In this document: piece after piece, positions 48,295 through 57,951 of the stretch
How positions within the stretch are numbered: the first letter of the stretch is position 1
Layout of the letters: every line of letters begins with the position of its first letter
Assembly (NCBI GenBank): GCA_020632495.1
Contig: JACKFL010000005.1
Coordinates: 1,302,001-1,366,000, forward strand
Source: Candidatus Omnitrophota bacterium
GTDB taxonomy: Bacteria > Omnitrophota > Gorgyraeia > Zapsychrales > Zapsychraceae
Reading direction: 5' to 3'
DNA: 64,000 bases
The notes under the pieces: model-generated
What the model was told of the DNA's origin: nothing
What the model saw: the letters and a program-made list of their open reading frames with translations, nothing else
Database searches by the model: none
Translations under genes and position numbers: made by a program

Positions 48295-48855
48295 ATGAAA
48301 ATCGGTTTTGTTATTTCATGGATGCTGGCAGCCGTACTGGCCTCGGCCGCCTTACCGGCAAGCGCCGCTGAAGGAACCAACGTCCATTCCTTTGCCATGG
48401 AGAACATGGACGGCGAGCAGGTCAGTCTGTCGCAATATAAAGGGAAGGCGCTGTTGATCGTGAATACGGCATCCCGTTGCGGATACACGCCGCAGTATGC
48501 CTCGCTGGAACAACTGTACCAAAAATACAGGGAGCGCGGCTTTGAAGTACTGGCCTTTCCCGCCAATAACTTCGGCGGACAGGAGCCCGGCTCCAATGAA
48601 CAGATTCAGGAGTTTTGTCTGATTAAATACCGCACCACTTTCCCGCTGTTTGCCAAGATCAGTGTGAAGGGCGCCGACATCAACCCGCTGTACTCCTATC
48701 TGACCGCCGGCAGCCCCTTCAGCGGACCGATCAAATGGAATTTTAATAAGTTTTTGGTGAACCCTGCCGGGGAGGTGGTGGCGCGCTATGATTCGCCGGT
48801 GGACCCGATGTCCGATCAAATCGTCAGCAAGTTAGAGACAATCCTGCCCGAATAA
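48295..48855 (+). CDS. Exported glutathione-peroxidase-family protein
   Basis: 186 aa. Residues 1-24 are a signal peptide (cut near ASA-AEG), so it works in the periplasm. The GPx fold has the peroxidatic Cys62 (ASRCGYTPQY), the tetrad Gln96 (NNFGGQEPGSNE), and IKWNFNKFLVN with the conserved Trp/Asn. Cys108 (QEFC) may be the resolving Cys, making it a thioredoxin-dependent CysGPx rather than a selenium enzyme. It reduces H2O2 or lipid peroxides. Ribosome binding site CAGGGAGAAG lies just upstream of the ATG. The next gene is a peroxiredoxin, suggesting one stress operon with a 29-base gap. Confidence 0.93.
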   Translation: MKIGFVISWMLAAVLASAALPASAAEGTNVHSFAMENMDGEQVSLSQYKGKALLIVNTASRCGYTPQYASLEQLYQKYRERGFEVLAFPANNFGGQEPGSNEQIQEFCLIKYRTTFPLFAKISVKGADINPLYSYLTAGSPFSGPIKWNFNKFLVNPAGEVVARYDSPVDPMSDQIVSKLETILPE

Positions 48856-48884
48856 TTCAAACGCTCACCGCAAAGGAGACACCG

Positions 48885-49367
48885 ATGACTTTGAAAGAAA
48901 ACGATAAGGCGCCCGGCTTCAATCTGCCCAACCAGGACGGCGAAAAGGTCAAGCTCACCGATTTCAAGGGGAAGTGGCTGCTGCTGTACTTTTATCCCAA
49001 AGACAATACGCCCGGCTGCACCAAAGAGGCGTGCACGATGCAGGAGAACCTCAAGCAGTTCAACAAACTGGATTTTGCCGTCGTCGGCGCCAGCACGGAC
49101 TCGGTGGCCAGCCACAAGAAGTTTGCCGAGAAGTTCGGCCTCGCCTTCGATCTGCTCGCCGATGAGGACCAGATCCTGGTCAAGGACTACGGTGTGTGGG
49201 GCAAGAAGAAGTTTATGGGCAAGGAGTACTTGGGGATCAACCGCAGTTCATTTTTGATCGATCCGAAGGGGAAGATCGCCAAGATCTACGCTAAGGTCAA
49301 GCCGGAGGAGCATGCGGATGAGGTCCTTGCAGATTTGAAGGAGATTCAATCGCAAGTAAAAGTATAG
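48885..49367 (+). CDS. bcp: Peroxiredoxin, BCP/thiol peroxidase type
   Basis: 160-aa cytoplasmic peroxiredoxin. FYPKDNTPGCTKEACTM carries the peroxidatic Cys45 and resolving Cys50, the same spacing as E. coli Bcp; YGVWGKKKFMGKEYLGINRSSFLID is typical of the BCP/PrxQ subfamily. It reduces peroxides with thioredoxin as electron donor. AAAGGAGA precedes the ATG. With the exported GPx before it, the pair covers both cell compartments. Confidence 0.97.
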   Translation: MTLKENDKAPGFNLPNQDGEKVKLTDFKGKWLLLYFYPKDNTPGCTKEACTMQENLKQFNKLDFAVVGASTDSVASHKKFAEKFGLAFDLLADEDQILVKDYGVWGKKKFMGKEYLGINRSSFLIDPKGKIAKIYAKVKPEEHADEVLADLKEIQSQVKV

Positions 49368-49381
49368 GTAACTTGAGGTGG

Positions 49382-49467
49382 GATTGGTGATTTGGGATTG
49401 GTGGACGGCCCGTTATTTTATTCCCAAACTTGGGCCCGCAAGCTATTCAAATCCCCAATCACTAATC
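49382..49467. repeat. 18-bp imperfect inverted repeat
   Basis: GATTGGTGATTTGGGATT (49382-49399) and AATCCCCAATCACTAATC (49450-49467) pair over 18 bp with two mismatches, and an inner CCCAA/TTGGG hairpin sits in the loop. It lies between the bcp stop and the next promoter. There is no T-run, so it looks like a mobile or structural palindrome more than a standard terminator. Confidence 0.6.
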
Positions 49468-49484
49468 ACCCCTACAGTATATCG

Positions 49485-49514
49485 TTGGCAAGTTCTCAGC
49501 GTGCGCGATATAAT
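49485..49514 (+). promoter_or_regulatory. Promoter with near-leaderless start
   Basis: -35 TTGGCA (49485-49490), 18-base spacer and perfect -10 TATAAT (49509-49514). The start codon lies 10 bases after the -10, so the mRNA would begin within a few bases of the ATG, with no room for a Shine-Dalgarno. Confidence 0.75.
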
Positions 49515-49524
49515 GCCAAGCGTT

Positions 49525-50106
49525 ATGAAACGCGTCGTTTATCTGTCAATTCTACTGATCCTCTTCACACCAATTCAAGCCATTGCCGACACACTGGGCG
49601 ACGTCCTGGAGCGTCAAGACATGAGCGGCTATCTGGCTGACATTCCCGCCGCGCAACCCGTTACCAGTTATGCTGCCTATCAGGATCGGACAACCTTCCT
49701 TTTGGCCTATTATCACGCTTATCCCAAAGATCCGGATTTCCTTGAGGACACTCTGCGCATACTTTACATCGACCTTCCCGCCCGGCAGGTGACGCGTAAG
49801 GAAATTCTGTTGCCTGTTAAGCTGAGTGCGTATGAGCCGACTTATCTGGGATCCGTGCTCGAAGTCCGCAAGATCGGCCCGCGTTTCTACCTCAAAGGCC
49901 ATCTCAACCCGTCCGCCAGTCCGACGCTCGTGTTGACGGAGGAATTGGATGTGTGGGATGTCCTGCCCGGCTGGGTCACCGAGGTGGATGAGGGGGAGGG
50001 AATCACTTGCCGGCACAATGCGGTGCATTTCGGCGGGGTGGTAACTCCGCCGGAGTTTTTCCGATATGATCCGGTCAACCGGACATCCGTCGCGCTCAAA
50101 AACTAG
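49525..50106 (+). CDS. Small exported protein, unknown
   Basis: 193 aa from the ATG at 49525. Signal peptide 1-22 (MKRVVYLSILLILFTPIQAIA-DT). The mature part is beta-rich with YLADIPAAQPVTSYAAYQDRTTFLLAYY, LGSVLEVRKIGPRFYLKGHLNPSASPTLVLTEEL and one Cys. No family recognised. The reading frame extends upstream to 49378, but that part crosses the promoter and the palindrome. Convergent with the methyltransferase gene, with 41 bases between stops and no clear terminator. Confidence 0.75.
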   Translation: MKRVVYLSILLILFTPIQAIADTLGDVLERQDMSGYLADIPAAQPVTSYAAYQDRTTFLLAYYHAYPKDPDFLEDTLRILYIDLPARQVTRKEILLPVKLSAYEPTYLGSVLEVRKIGPRFYLKGHLNPSASPTLVLTEELDVWDVLPGWVTEVDEGEGITCRHNAVHFGGVVTPPEFFRYDPVNRTSVALKN

Positions 50107-50147
50107 ACGCTCATACTCCGCGGCGTTCGTAGCCGTACTAGACCAGA

Positions 50148-50900
50148 TTACTTCTCGAGGACGGTATAGATATTAATCGAGAGATACTCCCGCAGGAACG
50201 GCAGGGCGCGCAGGGCGTTGAGGACGGGGACCAGGGGGTGGGCGGCCGTATTTACGCAGTAGGAAATTTTCTTCAATCCGCACGCAGCGATCATGCGTTC
50301 GTAATCCGCGTAGTCGAGTCCGTTCAGGCCGAGGTCATTCAGGGAAGAAATATCTTCGCCGGGATGGCGGCGGTTATAAGAGGCGATTTTTTGCGCGTGG
50401 GTTCCGCCCACATGGGCCCACGGAAAATATTTCTGTGCGGGTAGATTGAGCCGGCGGTGATCGCCGAACGGCGCGTTATAGAGCGGACCGAAACCGAGAT
50501 AAAAGCGGCCGCCGGCGGCCAAGCTTTTGTTGACTGCCGCCAAACAACTGGCCGGATCATCGATATGTTCAAACGTCGCCTGCGACAGGATAATATCGAA
50601 CGGCTCTTCGTTTAGTTCCTCAATAGTGCTGTGTCGAAACGAGACGCGCGGGCGGATGTCTGCAAAGCGGTCATCCAGCAGCTCATTGGCCATGGAAATA
50701 AGCTTAGCGCTGACATCCAGGCCGACCACCTCTTTAGCGCCCGCGCCGGCCGCGTGAAACGTGAGCGCGCCGTGCCCGCAGCCGATATCCAGCACACGTT
50801 TGCCCGTAAAATCGATGCCGCCCGGGAAGCGGCCTACGAATTCCCGGGCCTTATCCTGCCGGTGTTCGAAGTACTTCAAGTCTTTGGCGGTGAGTTCCAT
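50148..50900 (-). CDS. Class I SAM-dependent methyltransferase
   Basis: 250 aa. FTGKRVLDIGCGHGALTFHAAGAGAKEVVGLDVS is motif I plus the acidic motif II, then FRHSTIEELNEEPFDIILSQATFEHIDDPASCLAAVNKSLAAGGRFYLGFGPLYNAPFGDHRRL, as in the UbiE/Coq5-type group. The substrate is unknown. The promoter on the minus strand (TGCTAGAAT at 50916-50908) ends seven bases before the ATG and there is no Shine-Dalgarno, so the mRNA is probably leaderless. Single gene. Confidence 0.88.
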   Translation of the reverse strand: MELTAKDLKYFEHRQDKAREFVGRFPGGIDFTGKRVLDIGCGHGALTFHAAGAGAKEVVGLDVSAKLISMANELLDDRFADIRPRVSFRHSTIEELNEEPFDIILSQATFEHIDDPASCLAAVNKSLAAGGRFYLGFGPLYNAPFGDHRRLNLPAQKYFPWAHVGGTHAQKIASYNRRHPGEDISSLNDLGLNGLDYADYERMIAACGLKKISYCVNTAAHPLVPVLNALRALPFLREYLSINIYTVLEK

Positions 50901-50907
50901 GATTTAC

Positions 50908-50918
50908 ATTCTAGCAAA
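50908..50918 (-). promoter_or_regulatory. Extended -10 promoter of the methyltransferase gene
   Basis: On the minus strand TTTGCTAGAAT reads the extended TGC before TAGAAT (50913-50908), similar to the TATGCTAnnAT form seen on the plus strand. The start codon begins at 50900, seven bases away. Confidence 0.5.
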
Positions 50919-50985
50919 GATCGGGCGAAAGGCATCCGAAATGTTTGCCGCTGAACAAACAGCGCCGGTCATGGATTCTGTTGGA

Positions 50986-51015
50986 TTGACATGTGCGCGG
51001 AGGCTGAGATATAGT
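50986..51015 (+). promoter_or_regulatory. Promoter of the 5-oxoprolinase-putA operon
   Basis: Perfect -35 TTGACA (50986-50991), 18-base spacer and -10 TATAGT (51010-51015). The transcript would start near 51022, giving a leader of about 180 bases with a small reading frame and a hairpin (GACAGC 51045-51050 with GCTGTC 51083-51088). Confidence 0.7.
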
Positions 51016-51041
51016 AAGCAAGAGTTAAAGGGTGATGGGTG

Positions 51042-51143
51042 ATGACAGCAGGAGATTATTTGATTGTGGCATTGAATCCGAAGCTGTCACCTCAGTTTAG
51101 AACGAAGTCTAAATGCAGATCTGGTGAAACGGTTGGCGGATGA
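51042..51143 (+). CDS. Possible 33-aa leader peptide
   Basis: A short reading frame in the leader of the 5-oxoprolinase-putA operon, starting MTAGDYLIVALNPKLSPQ and ending GETVGG. There is only a weak ribosome binding site (AAAGGGTGA). The start lies beside the left arm of the leader hairpin, so it may be an attenuating leader or a vestige. Low confidence: no homology known. Confidence 0.25.
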   Translation: MTAGDYLIVALNPKLSPQFRTKSKCRSGETVGG

Positions 51144-51204
51144 AATTCTGGAGGGAGAGTCCGGCGGATAACGGGATGATCCCCCACGGCAGGACTTACG
51201 CGCC

Positions 51205-54200
51205 ATGAAGGAAACCATGCAAATCTGGATCGATCGCGGCGGCACCTTCACTGACTGCCTCGGTGTTTTTCCCGGCGGGGAGATGGCCTGCGCCAAGGTG
51301 CTGTCATCGAATGCCGCGCCGCTGCAGGGGATCCGCGCTCTGCTCAATCTCCGCCGGAACGGACGCATTCCGCCGTGCGAGATCAAGATGGGCACGACCA
51401 TCGCGACCAATGCCCTGCTCGAACGCAAGGGAGTCCGCCACGCGCTTTTGATCACCAGAGGATTTAAGGACGCGCTCGCCATCGGGACCCAGCAGCGGCC
51501 CGATCTGTTCGATTTGCGCATCACCCTGCCATCCGTCCTGCCGGATAGAATAATCGAAGTGGACGAGCGTCTCGCCGCGAACGGGCGCGTGTTGCAGCCG
51601 GCCGATCCCGCCGCCATCCGCCGGGAACTGGACCATTTGCGCCGAGAAGGTTATCGTAATGTCGCCGTTGTCCTATTGCACGGCTACGCACATCCCCGGC
51701 ATGAGAAACTGATTGCCGGTCTGGCGCGGCAGGCCGGGATGACGCATGTCGCCTGCTCGCATGAAGTCTGTCCCGAGATCGGACTGACCGGACGCGGCGA
51801 CACCACCACCGTGGACGCCTATCTGACTCCGTTATTGATCAACTACATGAATGTCCTGCGCGCCGACCTGCCCGGTTCCACGCTGATGATGATGCAGTCC
51901 AGCGGCGGGCTGATCGACGCCACGCATTTTCGCGGCGCCAACGCGATCATGTCGGGCCCGGCCGCCGGGGTGGTGGCCTGCGCGCGGCTGGGGGAATGGT
52001 TCGGTTACGACAAACTGATCGGCTTCGATATGGGCGGGACGTCGACCGATGTCTCGCGCTATGACGGCGCTTTCGAGTATACGTACGAAACGGTTACCGC
52101 GGGTGTGCGCATCAAGGCCCCGATGGTACGTATTAATACCGTGGCCGCCGGCGGCGGATCGATCTGCCGCTGTCTCGCCGGCCGGCTGACTGCCGGGCCG
52201 GACAGCGCCGGCGCGGACCCCGGTCCGCTGTGTTACGGTTTGACGGACAGGAAGGGCCGGCCCAAGGCCAGCGAACTGACCATCACCGATATCAATTGTT
52301 TTCTGGGCCGCGTCATCGAAGATAACTTTCCCATGAAGCTGCACAAACCGCCGGTCGCGGCGCGGCTGCGTGCTGTTCAGGCCGAATTGAAGAAGCACAA
52401 GCAGGACCTGGGCTTGGCGCGCATCGCCGAAGGATTCCTCGAGGTGATCAATCTGCAAATGGCCCAGGCGGTCAAGGAAATCTCCGTCGCGCAGGGCCGT
52501 GATGTGCGTGAATACACATTGTGCAGTTTCGGCGGGGCCGGGGGGCAGCACGCGTGCGCGGTGGCCCGTCATTTGGGGATTCAAAGAATCTTGCTCCATC
52601 CGTACGGCGGTGTTCTGTCGGCCTACGGCATCGGGCTGGCGGATACGGTGTGGAGCGGTTCGGCGCCTGTGAAACACCAGCCGCTGAACGATGTCACCCG
52701 TAAAAATCTCGGCCCGGTCTTCGCGCGGCTGATGCGCAAGGGCGGACGCCTGCTCAAAAAGCAGGGCTTTAAACCGGTGGATATGTACTATGTTCTGAAA
52801 TTCGATCTGCGGTACAAGGGCACCGACAACGCGATCACGGTCAGCGAACCCAAGGATATGAACTATCTCCGTGCTTTTACGGAAGAACACCGCAAGCTTT
52901 ACGGATACGTGCGCGAGAACCGTCCGATCGAAATTCTGCAGGTCCGCGTCGATGTCATCGGCAGGACACCGCATCCGCGGCCGCCGAAATTACCCCGGAC
53001 GCGGAAAGGGAAGACGCCGGCGCCGGTGCGTATCGGCCAAACGATCTTTGACGGACGCATGCTGCGCACGCCGGTGTATCAACGCGAGGGCTTGACCCCC
53101 GGCGCCCGTATCAAGGGGCCCGCCCTGATCCTGGAGAAAATCGGCACCATCGTGGTGGAGCCGGGATTCCGGGCGGCCGTCGATGGTTACGGAAATATTA
53201 TTCTTGAACAGACGTTGCGGTCCACAGCGAAAAAGTACGGCAGCCGGGCCGATCCGGTCGCGCTGGAGGTCTTCAACAATTTATTTATGTCGACGGCCCA
53301 GCAGATGGGCAAGGCCCTGCAACGCACGGCCGTGTCGACCAACATCAAGGAACGGCTCGATTTTTCCTGCGCGCTGTTCGATGCCCGCGGCGACCTGGTC
53401 GCCAACGCGCCGCACATCCCGGTGCATCTCGGGGCGATGGGACAGAGCGTGCGCGCCGTCATGGCCGCTCATCCGCGGATGAAACCGGGCGACGTCTTTG
53501 TGACCAACAATCCTTTTGACGGGGGGACGCATTTGCCGGATATCACCGTGGTGACGCCGGTGTTTTACAAGAAGACGGACCGGCGTCCGGCGTTTTTTAC
53601 CGCCAGCCGGGCGCATCACGCCGATGTCGGCGGCATCACGCCGGGGTCGATCCCGCCATTTTCGCGGACGATCGCGGAGGAGGGCGTCCTGCTTGATCAC
53701 GTCAAACTGGTCAGCCGCGGCCGTTTTCAGGAACAACTTTTTGAACGGATGTTCTCCTCCGGCGACTATCCGGCGCGCAACCTTGCCGACAATCTCGCCG
53801 ACCTACAGGCTCAGATCGCAGCCAACCGTCTCGGCGCGCGGCTGCTGGAGGAAATGTGCGGACATTACGGCATCAAAACGGTGCTGGCTTACATGCGTCA
53901 TGTCCGCGACAATGCCGCCCGCCAGGTGCGCGACGCCTTGGCCCGCATTCCCGACGGCGCGCATGAGTTTGAGGACGCGCTCGACAACGGCGCTCCGATC
54001 CGCGCGCGGATCACGGTGCGGGGTCGCCGGGCCGCCATCAGTTTTAAAGGCAGCGCCCCGCAGCAGGACGACAACCTCAACGCGCCGCCGGCTGTGGTGC
54101 GCTCGTGTGTGTTGTACGTCCTGCGCAGTCTGGTGAAAGAACCGATCCCGTTGAATGATGGCTGCCTGGCCCCGGTCAGCATTACCATTCCCCCGGAGTC

Positions 54201-54780
54201 GGTATTGAATCCGTCACCGGGCCGGGCGGTGGTCGGCGGTAACGTGGAGACTTCACAACGGGTGGTGGACTGTCTGCTCGGCGCGCTGGGCCTGGCCGCG
54301 GCCAGTCAGGGCACGATGAACAACCTGGCCTTCGGCGACCGGCACTTCGGTTATTATGAAACAATCGCGGGAGGAGTCGGCGCGGCCGACGGTTACCACG
54401 GGGCGGACGCGGTGCACACGCATATGACCAACACCCGGATTACCGATCCCGAGGTCCTGGAGACTCGCTTTCCGGTCCGGCTGGCGGAATTCCGGATCCG
54501 TCCGTCATCGGGAGGCAAAGGACGTTTCCATGGCGGTCGCGGCGCGGTGCGGTCATTTATTTTCCTGAAAGATCTGGACGTCTCTTTATTGACCGAGCGC
54601 CGCGTGCGCGCGCCGTTCGGATTAAAGGGGGGAAGCGCTGGTCAACCCGGGCGAAACGTGCTAGTGTTAGCGGACGGTACAAAAAAGCTATTGAACGGCA
54701 AGGTTTCCCTGCGGGTCAAGCGGGGCGACCGGCTCGAGATCCACACGCCCGGCGGCGGTGGATTCGGCAGAAAGACGTGA
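51205..54780 (+). CDS. oplaH: 5-Oxoprolinase/hydantoinase, fused HyuA-HyuB type
   Basis: 1,191 aa, about the size of ATP-dependent 5-oxoprolinase, which opens 5-oxoproline to glutamate using ATP. HyuA part (about 1-680): [13 protein letters not shown] near the start, [16 protein letters not shown], and [14 protein letters not shown], the ATP-phosphate loop of the actin-like fold. HyuB part (about 695-1190): [42 protein letters not shown] and [19 protein letters not shown], as in the B subunit. A fused chain argues for 5-oxoprolinase, but N-methylhydantoinases of the same family cannot be excluded. A second in-frame ATG (51217) is possible. The next gene, putA, starts 3 bases after its stop and is also a glutamate-forming enzyme. 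Confidence 0.88.
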   Translation: MKETMQIWIDRGGTFTDCLGVFPGGEMACAKVLSSNAAPLQGIRALLNLRRNGRIPPCEIKMGTTIATNALLERKGVRHALLITRGFKDALAIGTQQRPDLFDLRITLPSVLPDRIIEVDERLAANGRVLQPADPAAIRRELDHLRREGYRNVAVVLLHGYAHPRHEKLIAGLARQAGMTHVACSHEVCPEIGLTGRGDTTTVDAYLTPLLINYMNVLRADLPGSTLMMMQSSGGLIDATHFRGANAIMSGPAAGVVACARLGEWFGYDKLIGFDMGGTSTDVSRYDGAFEYTYETVTAGVRIKAPMVRINTVAAGGGSICRCLAGRLTAGPDSAGADPGPLCYGLTDRKGRPKASELTITDINCFLGRVIEDNFPMKLHKPPVAARLRAVQAELKKHKQDLGLARIAEGFLEVINLQMAQAVKEISVAQGRDVREYTLCSFGGAGGQHACAVARHLGIQRILLHPYGGVLSAYGIGLADTVWSGSAPVKHQPLNDVTRKNLGPVFARLMRKGGRLLKKQGFKPVDMYYVLKFDLRYKGTDNAITVSEPKDMNYLRAFTEEHRKLYGYVRENRPIEILQVRVDVIGRTPHPRPPKLPRTRKGKTPAPVRIGQTIFDGRMLRTPVYQREGLTPGARIKGPALILEKIGTIVVEPGFRAAVDGYGNIILEQTLRSTAKKYGSRADPVALEVFNNLFMSTAQQMGKALQRTAVSTNIKERLDFSCALFDARGDLVANAPHIPVHLGAMGQSVRAVMAAHPRMKPGDVFVTNNPFDGGTHLPDITVVTPVFYKKTDRRPAFFTASRAHHADVGGITPGSIPPFSRTIAEEGVLLDHVKLVSRGRFQEQLFERMFSSGDYPARNLADNLADLQAQIAANRLGARLLEEMCGHYGIKTVLAYMRHVRDNAARQVRDALARIPDGAHEFEDALDNGAPIRARITVRGRRAAISFKGSAPQQDDNLNAPPAVVRSCVLYVLRSLVKEPIPLNDGCLAPVSITIPPESVLNPSPGRAVVGGNVETSQRVVDCLLGALGLAAASQGTMNNLAFGDRHFGYYETIAGGVGAADGYHGADAVHTHMTNTRITDPEVLETRFPVRLAEFRIRPSSGGKGRFHGGRGAVRSFIFLKDLDVSLLTERRVRAPFGLKGGSAGQPGRNVLVLADGTKKLLNGKVSLRVKRGDRLEIHTPGGGGFGRKT

Positions 54781-54783
54781 TCC

Positions 54784-57714
54784 ATGACAGAGCCTTCCCG
54801 GGAACAGAGGATCCAGGACACCGGCCTGCGCCTGCTTGAGCTGGCGCGCCGGGAGGAAGCGGTCCTCGCCAAGAAATTCCGCTTTGAGTACGCGCTGCTC
54901 GACTGGTGCATGGCCAATGACGAGCTGAAGACGCGCGTGTTCCGTTTTATCGACGTCTTTCCACAGCTGCGGACGGCCGATCAGGTCGTCCGTCATATCC
55001 GTGAATATTTTCCGCAATCCGAACACCGCATCCCGGCCTCCATCCGCGCTGGATTGACGCTTGCCCGCGCGCCCTTACTGACTAAGAATGTCCTGAATAC
55101 CATTACCCGCTCGATGTTCGCGCGGATCGCGCGGCTGTTTATTGCCGCGCAGGATACCGCGCAGGTGATGAAGGTCCTGGACGGTCTCGACGAGCACGGT
55201 ATAACCGCTTCCATTGATCTGCTGGGCGAGCGGACGCTCAGTGACAGCGAGGCCGAAGACTATTTCCGTCGCTATCACGCGCTGATCGAGGCCTTCGGCC
55301 GGCGCGGCGGGGACATCAGCCGGCAGAATATCTCGGTAAAACTTTCAGCCTTGGACCCGCTCTTTGATCCGATCGATCCCGAAGGCGCCAGCCAGCGCGT
55401 GCGTCGCCGGTTAAGCGAACTGCTGCGCGCGGCACGGGCGGCCAACGTCTTTGTCCACATTGATATGGAAGAGTACGCGGTGCGCGACCTGACTCTCAGC
55501 GTGGTGCGCGATGTCTTGCAGGACGCGGAGTTCCTCAACGGGATCGATATCGGCATCGTGTTGCAGGCCTATCTGCGCGACGCCGATGAGTGTCTTGACG
55601 ATATCCTCGGCTGGGCGCGCACGCTGCCGCGGCCGGTGACGGTGCGGTTGGTGCGCGGAGCCTACTGGGACCAGGAGATCATGCTGGCGCGCGCCAATCA
55701 CTGGGCGTCTCCGGTTTTTCATAACAAGCAGGAGACCGACTTGATGTTCGAACGGCTCATCGACCGGATCCTGGACGAACCGGAGTGTCTGCGGCTGGCC
55801 GTGGCCACGCATAATGTGCGTTCCATCGCCTGCGCGATGACCCTGGCTGAGGAAAAAGGCGTGACCCATGACAGTTTTGAGTTTCAGTTGCTCCACGGGA
55901 TGGGCGCGCCGCTGGTGGAGGCCTTGCGGCAATTGGACTACACACCGCGGGTGTACATGCCGATCGGCGACGCCGTCCTGGGGATGTCGTATCTGGTCCG
56001 CCGGCTTTTAGAGAACGTCTCTTCACAGTCGTTCGTCCGCCGCGGGATCCACGAAAAGGCGGACCCGCAGACCGTGCTGGCGCCGCCGGAGGAAATTGAC
56101 ACGCCGTCGGTCAGCGAGGAGTCCGGCGGTTTTGAACCTTGCCCGCCGCTTGAGTTTTTTGAGGAGGCCCCGCGCATCCATTTCATCGCGACGCTGGGCC
56201 GCACAATCAGCGAGGGCCCGGTCGACGTGCCGTTGATCATCAACGGCAACGAAATCTTCAAGCCGTCGCCAGTAACTGTTTTATCGCCGAATGACGGGAA
56301 GACCCCGGTGGTCCGCGCGACCATGGCTGAGGCCGGCGACGTGGAGCAGGCATTGAACGCGGCGCAGTTGCAGTTTCCCGCGTGGTCGCGCCGCCCGCTG
56401 TCCGAACGGGCGGGTTATTTGCGCAAGGCCGCGCAATGGATGTCCGATCACCGCAGCCGGCTGGCCGCGTCGGCGGTGATTGAGGTCGGCAAGCCGTTGC
56501 GGGAGGCGGACGCGGATGTGAAGGAGGCGATCGATTTCCTCAATTATTACGCGTGGGCCGCCGAGCGAATGGAACGCACAGCGGATGTGATGTCGTTGGC
56601 TGACGAAATCAATACGGTGGTTCCGGTCGGGCGGGGCGTGACCGCGGTCATCGCGCCCTGGAATTTTCCGTTGGCGATACTGACCGGGATGAGCGCCGCG
56701 GCCTTAGTCATGGGCAACACGGTCATTCTGAAACCCGCCGAACAATCGATGCTGTGCGGCCTGGAGGTGATGAACGCCTACCGGGGGGCCGGGATCCCGG
56801 CGGGGGTGGTCAATTTTCTGCCCGGCCGCGGCGAGGACGCCGGCGTCCGGCTGACGGATGATGAGCGCGTGAAGATCATCGCGTTTACCGGTTCGCGCGC
56901 CGTGGGGACCGGGATCATCGAACGGGTCCACCGCGATCTCGGCGGCCGGCGGGATATTAAGAAACTGATTATTGAGATGGGCGGCAAGAACGCGGCGATC
57001 GTCGACTGCAGCGCTGATTTTGACCAGGCAATTCCCGCAGTGCTCGCCTCAGCCTTCGGTTTTGCCGGACAAAAGTGCTCGGCGTTGTCGCGGTTGATCG
57101 TTCTCGACGATATATACGACGATTTCGTGGCCCGTTTGTGCCGCGCCGCGTCGTCGGTCCTGACCGGCAGCGCCCTGGACCCCTTGAGCGTTTGCGGGCC
57201 GGTCATTGATCCGGACGCCTTGCAGCGGATCCGCAAGGTGTTGACGGACGTCCGGGATTCGGGATCCGTGGCGTACCAGGCGGCATTGCCGGAGGGGATG
57301 CCAGGATACTTTATTCCGCCGACGATCATTACCGGCCTGCCCGCGGCCTCGCCGCTCCTGCAGGAAGAGATCTTCGGACCCGTCCTGGCGGTGTTGCGCG
57401 CCGGCACTCTCGCCGAGGCGCTGCGCATCGCCAATGACAGCGACTACGCGCTCACCGGGGGGATCTTCAGCCGGACACCGTCGTCGATCGCGCGCGCCAA
57501 ACGTGACCTGCAGGTGGGGAATTTGTACGTGAACCGGACCGTCACCGGAGCGATCGTCGGCCGGCATCCTTTCGGCGGGTATAAGATGTCGGGGACCGGG
57601 ACTAAGGCCGGAGGCGCCGCGTACTTACGCGAATTTTGTGTGGAGCGGACGATCAGTGAGAATGTGATGCGGCACGGCTTTGCGCCTTTGGGCGAGGAGA
57701 ACCCGCTAGGGTGA
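54784..57714 (+). CDS. putA: Bifunctional proline dehydrogenase / L-glutamate-gamma-semialdehyde dehydrogenase (PutA)
   Basis: 976 aa. About 100-430 is the PRODH TIM barrel that takes FAD (TASIDLLGERTLSDSEAEDYF, NISVKLSALDPLFDP, HIDMEEYAVRDL, VRLVRGAYWDQE, EFQLLHGM). About 490-970 is the aldehyde dehydrogenase: APWNFPLAILTGM, IEMGGKNAAIV with the general base Glu, and FGFAGQKCSALSR with the catalytic Cys, then the YVNRTVTGAIVGRHPFGGYKMSGTG end. It oxidises proline to glutamate by channelling pyrroline-5-carboxylate. There is no N-terminal ribbon-helix-helix repressor domain, so it is not self-regulated as in E. coli. The operon with oplaH, from the TTGACA promoter at 50986, suggests amino-acid catabolism to glutamate. 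Confidence 0.97.
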   Translation: MTEPSREQRIQDTGLRLLELARREEAVLAKKFRFEYALLDWCMANDELKTRVFRFIDVFPQLRTADQVVRHIREYFPQSEHRIPASIRAGLTLARAPLLTKNVLNTITRSMFARIARLFIAAQDTAQVMKVLDGLDEHGITASIDLLGERTLSDSEAEDYFRRYHALIEAFGRRGGDISRQNISVKLSALDPLFDPIDPEGASQRVRRRLSELLRAARAANVFVHIDMEEYAVRDLTLSVVRDVLQDAEFLNGIDIGIVLQAYLRDADECLDDILGWARTLPRPVTVRLVRGAYWDQEIMLARANHWASPVFHNKQETDLMFERLIDRILDEPECLRLAVATHNVRSIACAMTLAEEKGVTHDSFEFQLLHGMGAPLVEALRQLDYTPRVYMPIGDAVLGMSYLVRRLLENVSSQSFVRRGIHEKADPQTVLAPPEEIDTPSVSEESGGFEPCPPLEFFEEAPRIHFIATLGRTISEGPVDVPLIINGNEIFKPSPVTVLSPNDGKTPVVRATMAEAGDVEQALNAAQLQFPAWSRRPLSERAGYLRKAAQWMSDHRSRLAASAVIEVGKPLREADADVKEAIDFLNYYAWAAERMERTADVMSLADEINTVVPVGRGVTAVIAPWNFPLAILTGMSAAALVMGNTVILKPAEQSMLCGLEVMNAYRGAGIPAGVVNFLPGRGEDAGVRLTDDERVKIIAFTGSRAVGTGIIERVHRDLGGRRDIKKLIIEMGGKNAAIVDCSADFDQAIPAVLASAFGFAGQKCSALSRLIVLDDIYDDFVARLCRAASSVLTGSALDPLSVCGPVIDPDALQRIRKVLTDVRDSGSVAYQAALPEGMPGYFIPPTIITGLPAASPLLQEEIFGPVLAVLRAGTLAEALRIANDSDYALTGGIFSRTPSSIARAKRDLQVGNLYVNRTVTGAIVGRHPFGGYKMSGTGTKAGGAAYLREFCVERTISENVMRHGFAPLGEENPLG

Positions 57715-57795
57715 TGAGTGCTGTGTAATGAGTGATGGCAGTATCCGGTGCCGCATGCGAGATTCCCAATACGATCATCACTCAGCACTCATCAC
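57711..57795. repeat. 13-bp inverted repeat element after putA
   Basis: GTGATGAGTGCTG (57711-57723) and CAGCACTCATCAC (57783-57795) are exact complements, and TGAGTGATG / CATCACTCA (57730-57738 and 57776-57784) form a second inner pair. The left arm contains the putA stop codon. Its interior is repeated at 61391. It probably ends putA transcription as a large hairpin although no T-run follows. Confidence 0.65.
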
Positions 57796-57874
57796 TTCAC
57801 GCGTCTCCTGAAAACAACACTGATCGGCATACCAACTGTGCTCCAGACACACCAAGCCGCGTCAGCGGTCCGGA
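57733..57874 (+). pseudogene. Diverged partial copy of the 61391-61559 region, including the ATPase gene start
   Basis: The sequence repeats that at 61391-61559: the first 24 bases are identical (TGATGGCAGTATCC and on), CCCAATACGATCATCACT recurs, CTCCTGAAAACA recurs, and GCGTCAGCGGTCCGGA recurs, with about 27 bases missing in the middle. The second copy runs into the start of the ATPase gene at 61504, here represented only by its first codons in damaged form. No ATPase reading frame follows. Confidence 0.6.
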
Positions 57875-57951
57875 ACAAGGCTGTCCGGAAGGCAGAGAAT
57901 TATATCAGCACGGATCAATCACCATTCACCCCGCACGTATTCCTAGTACCA

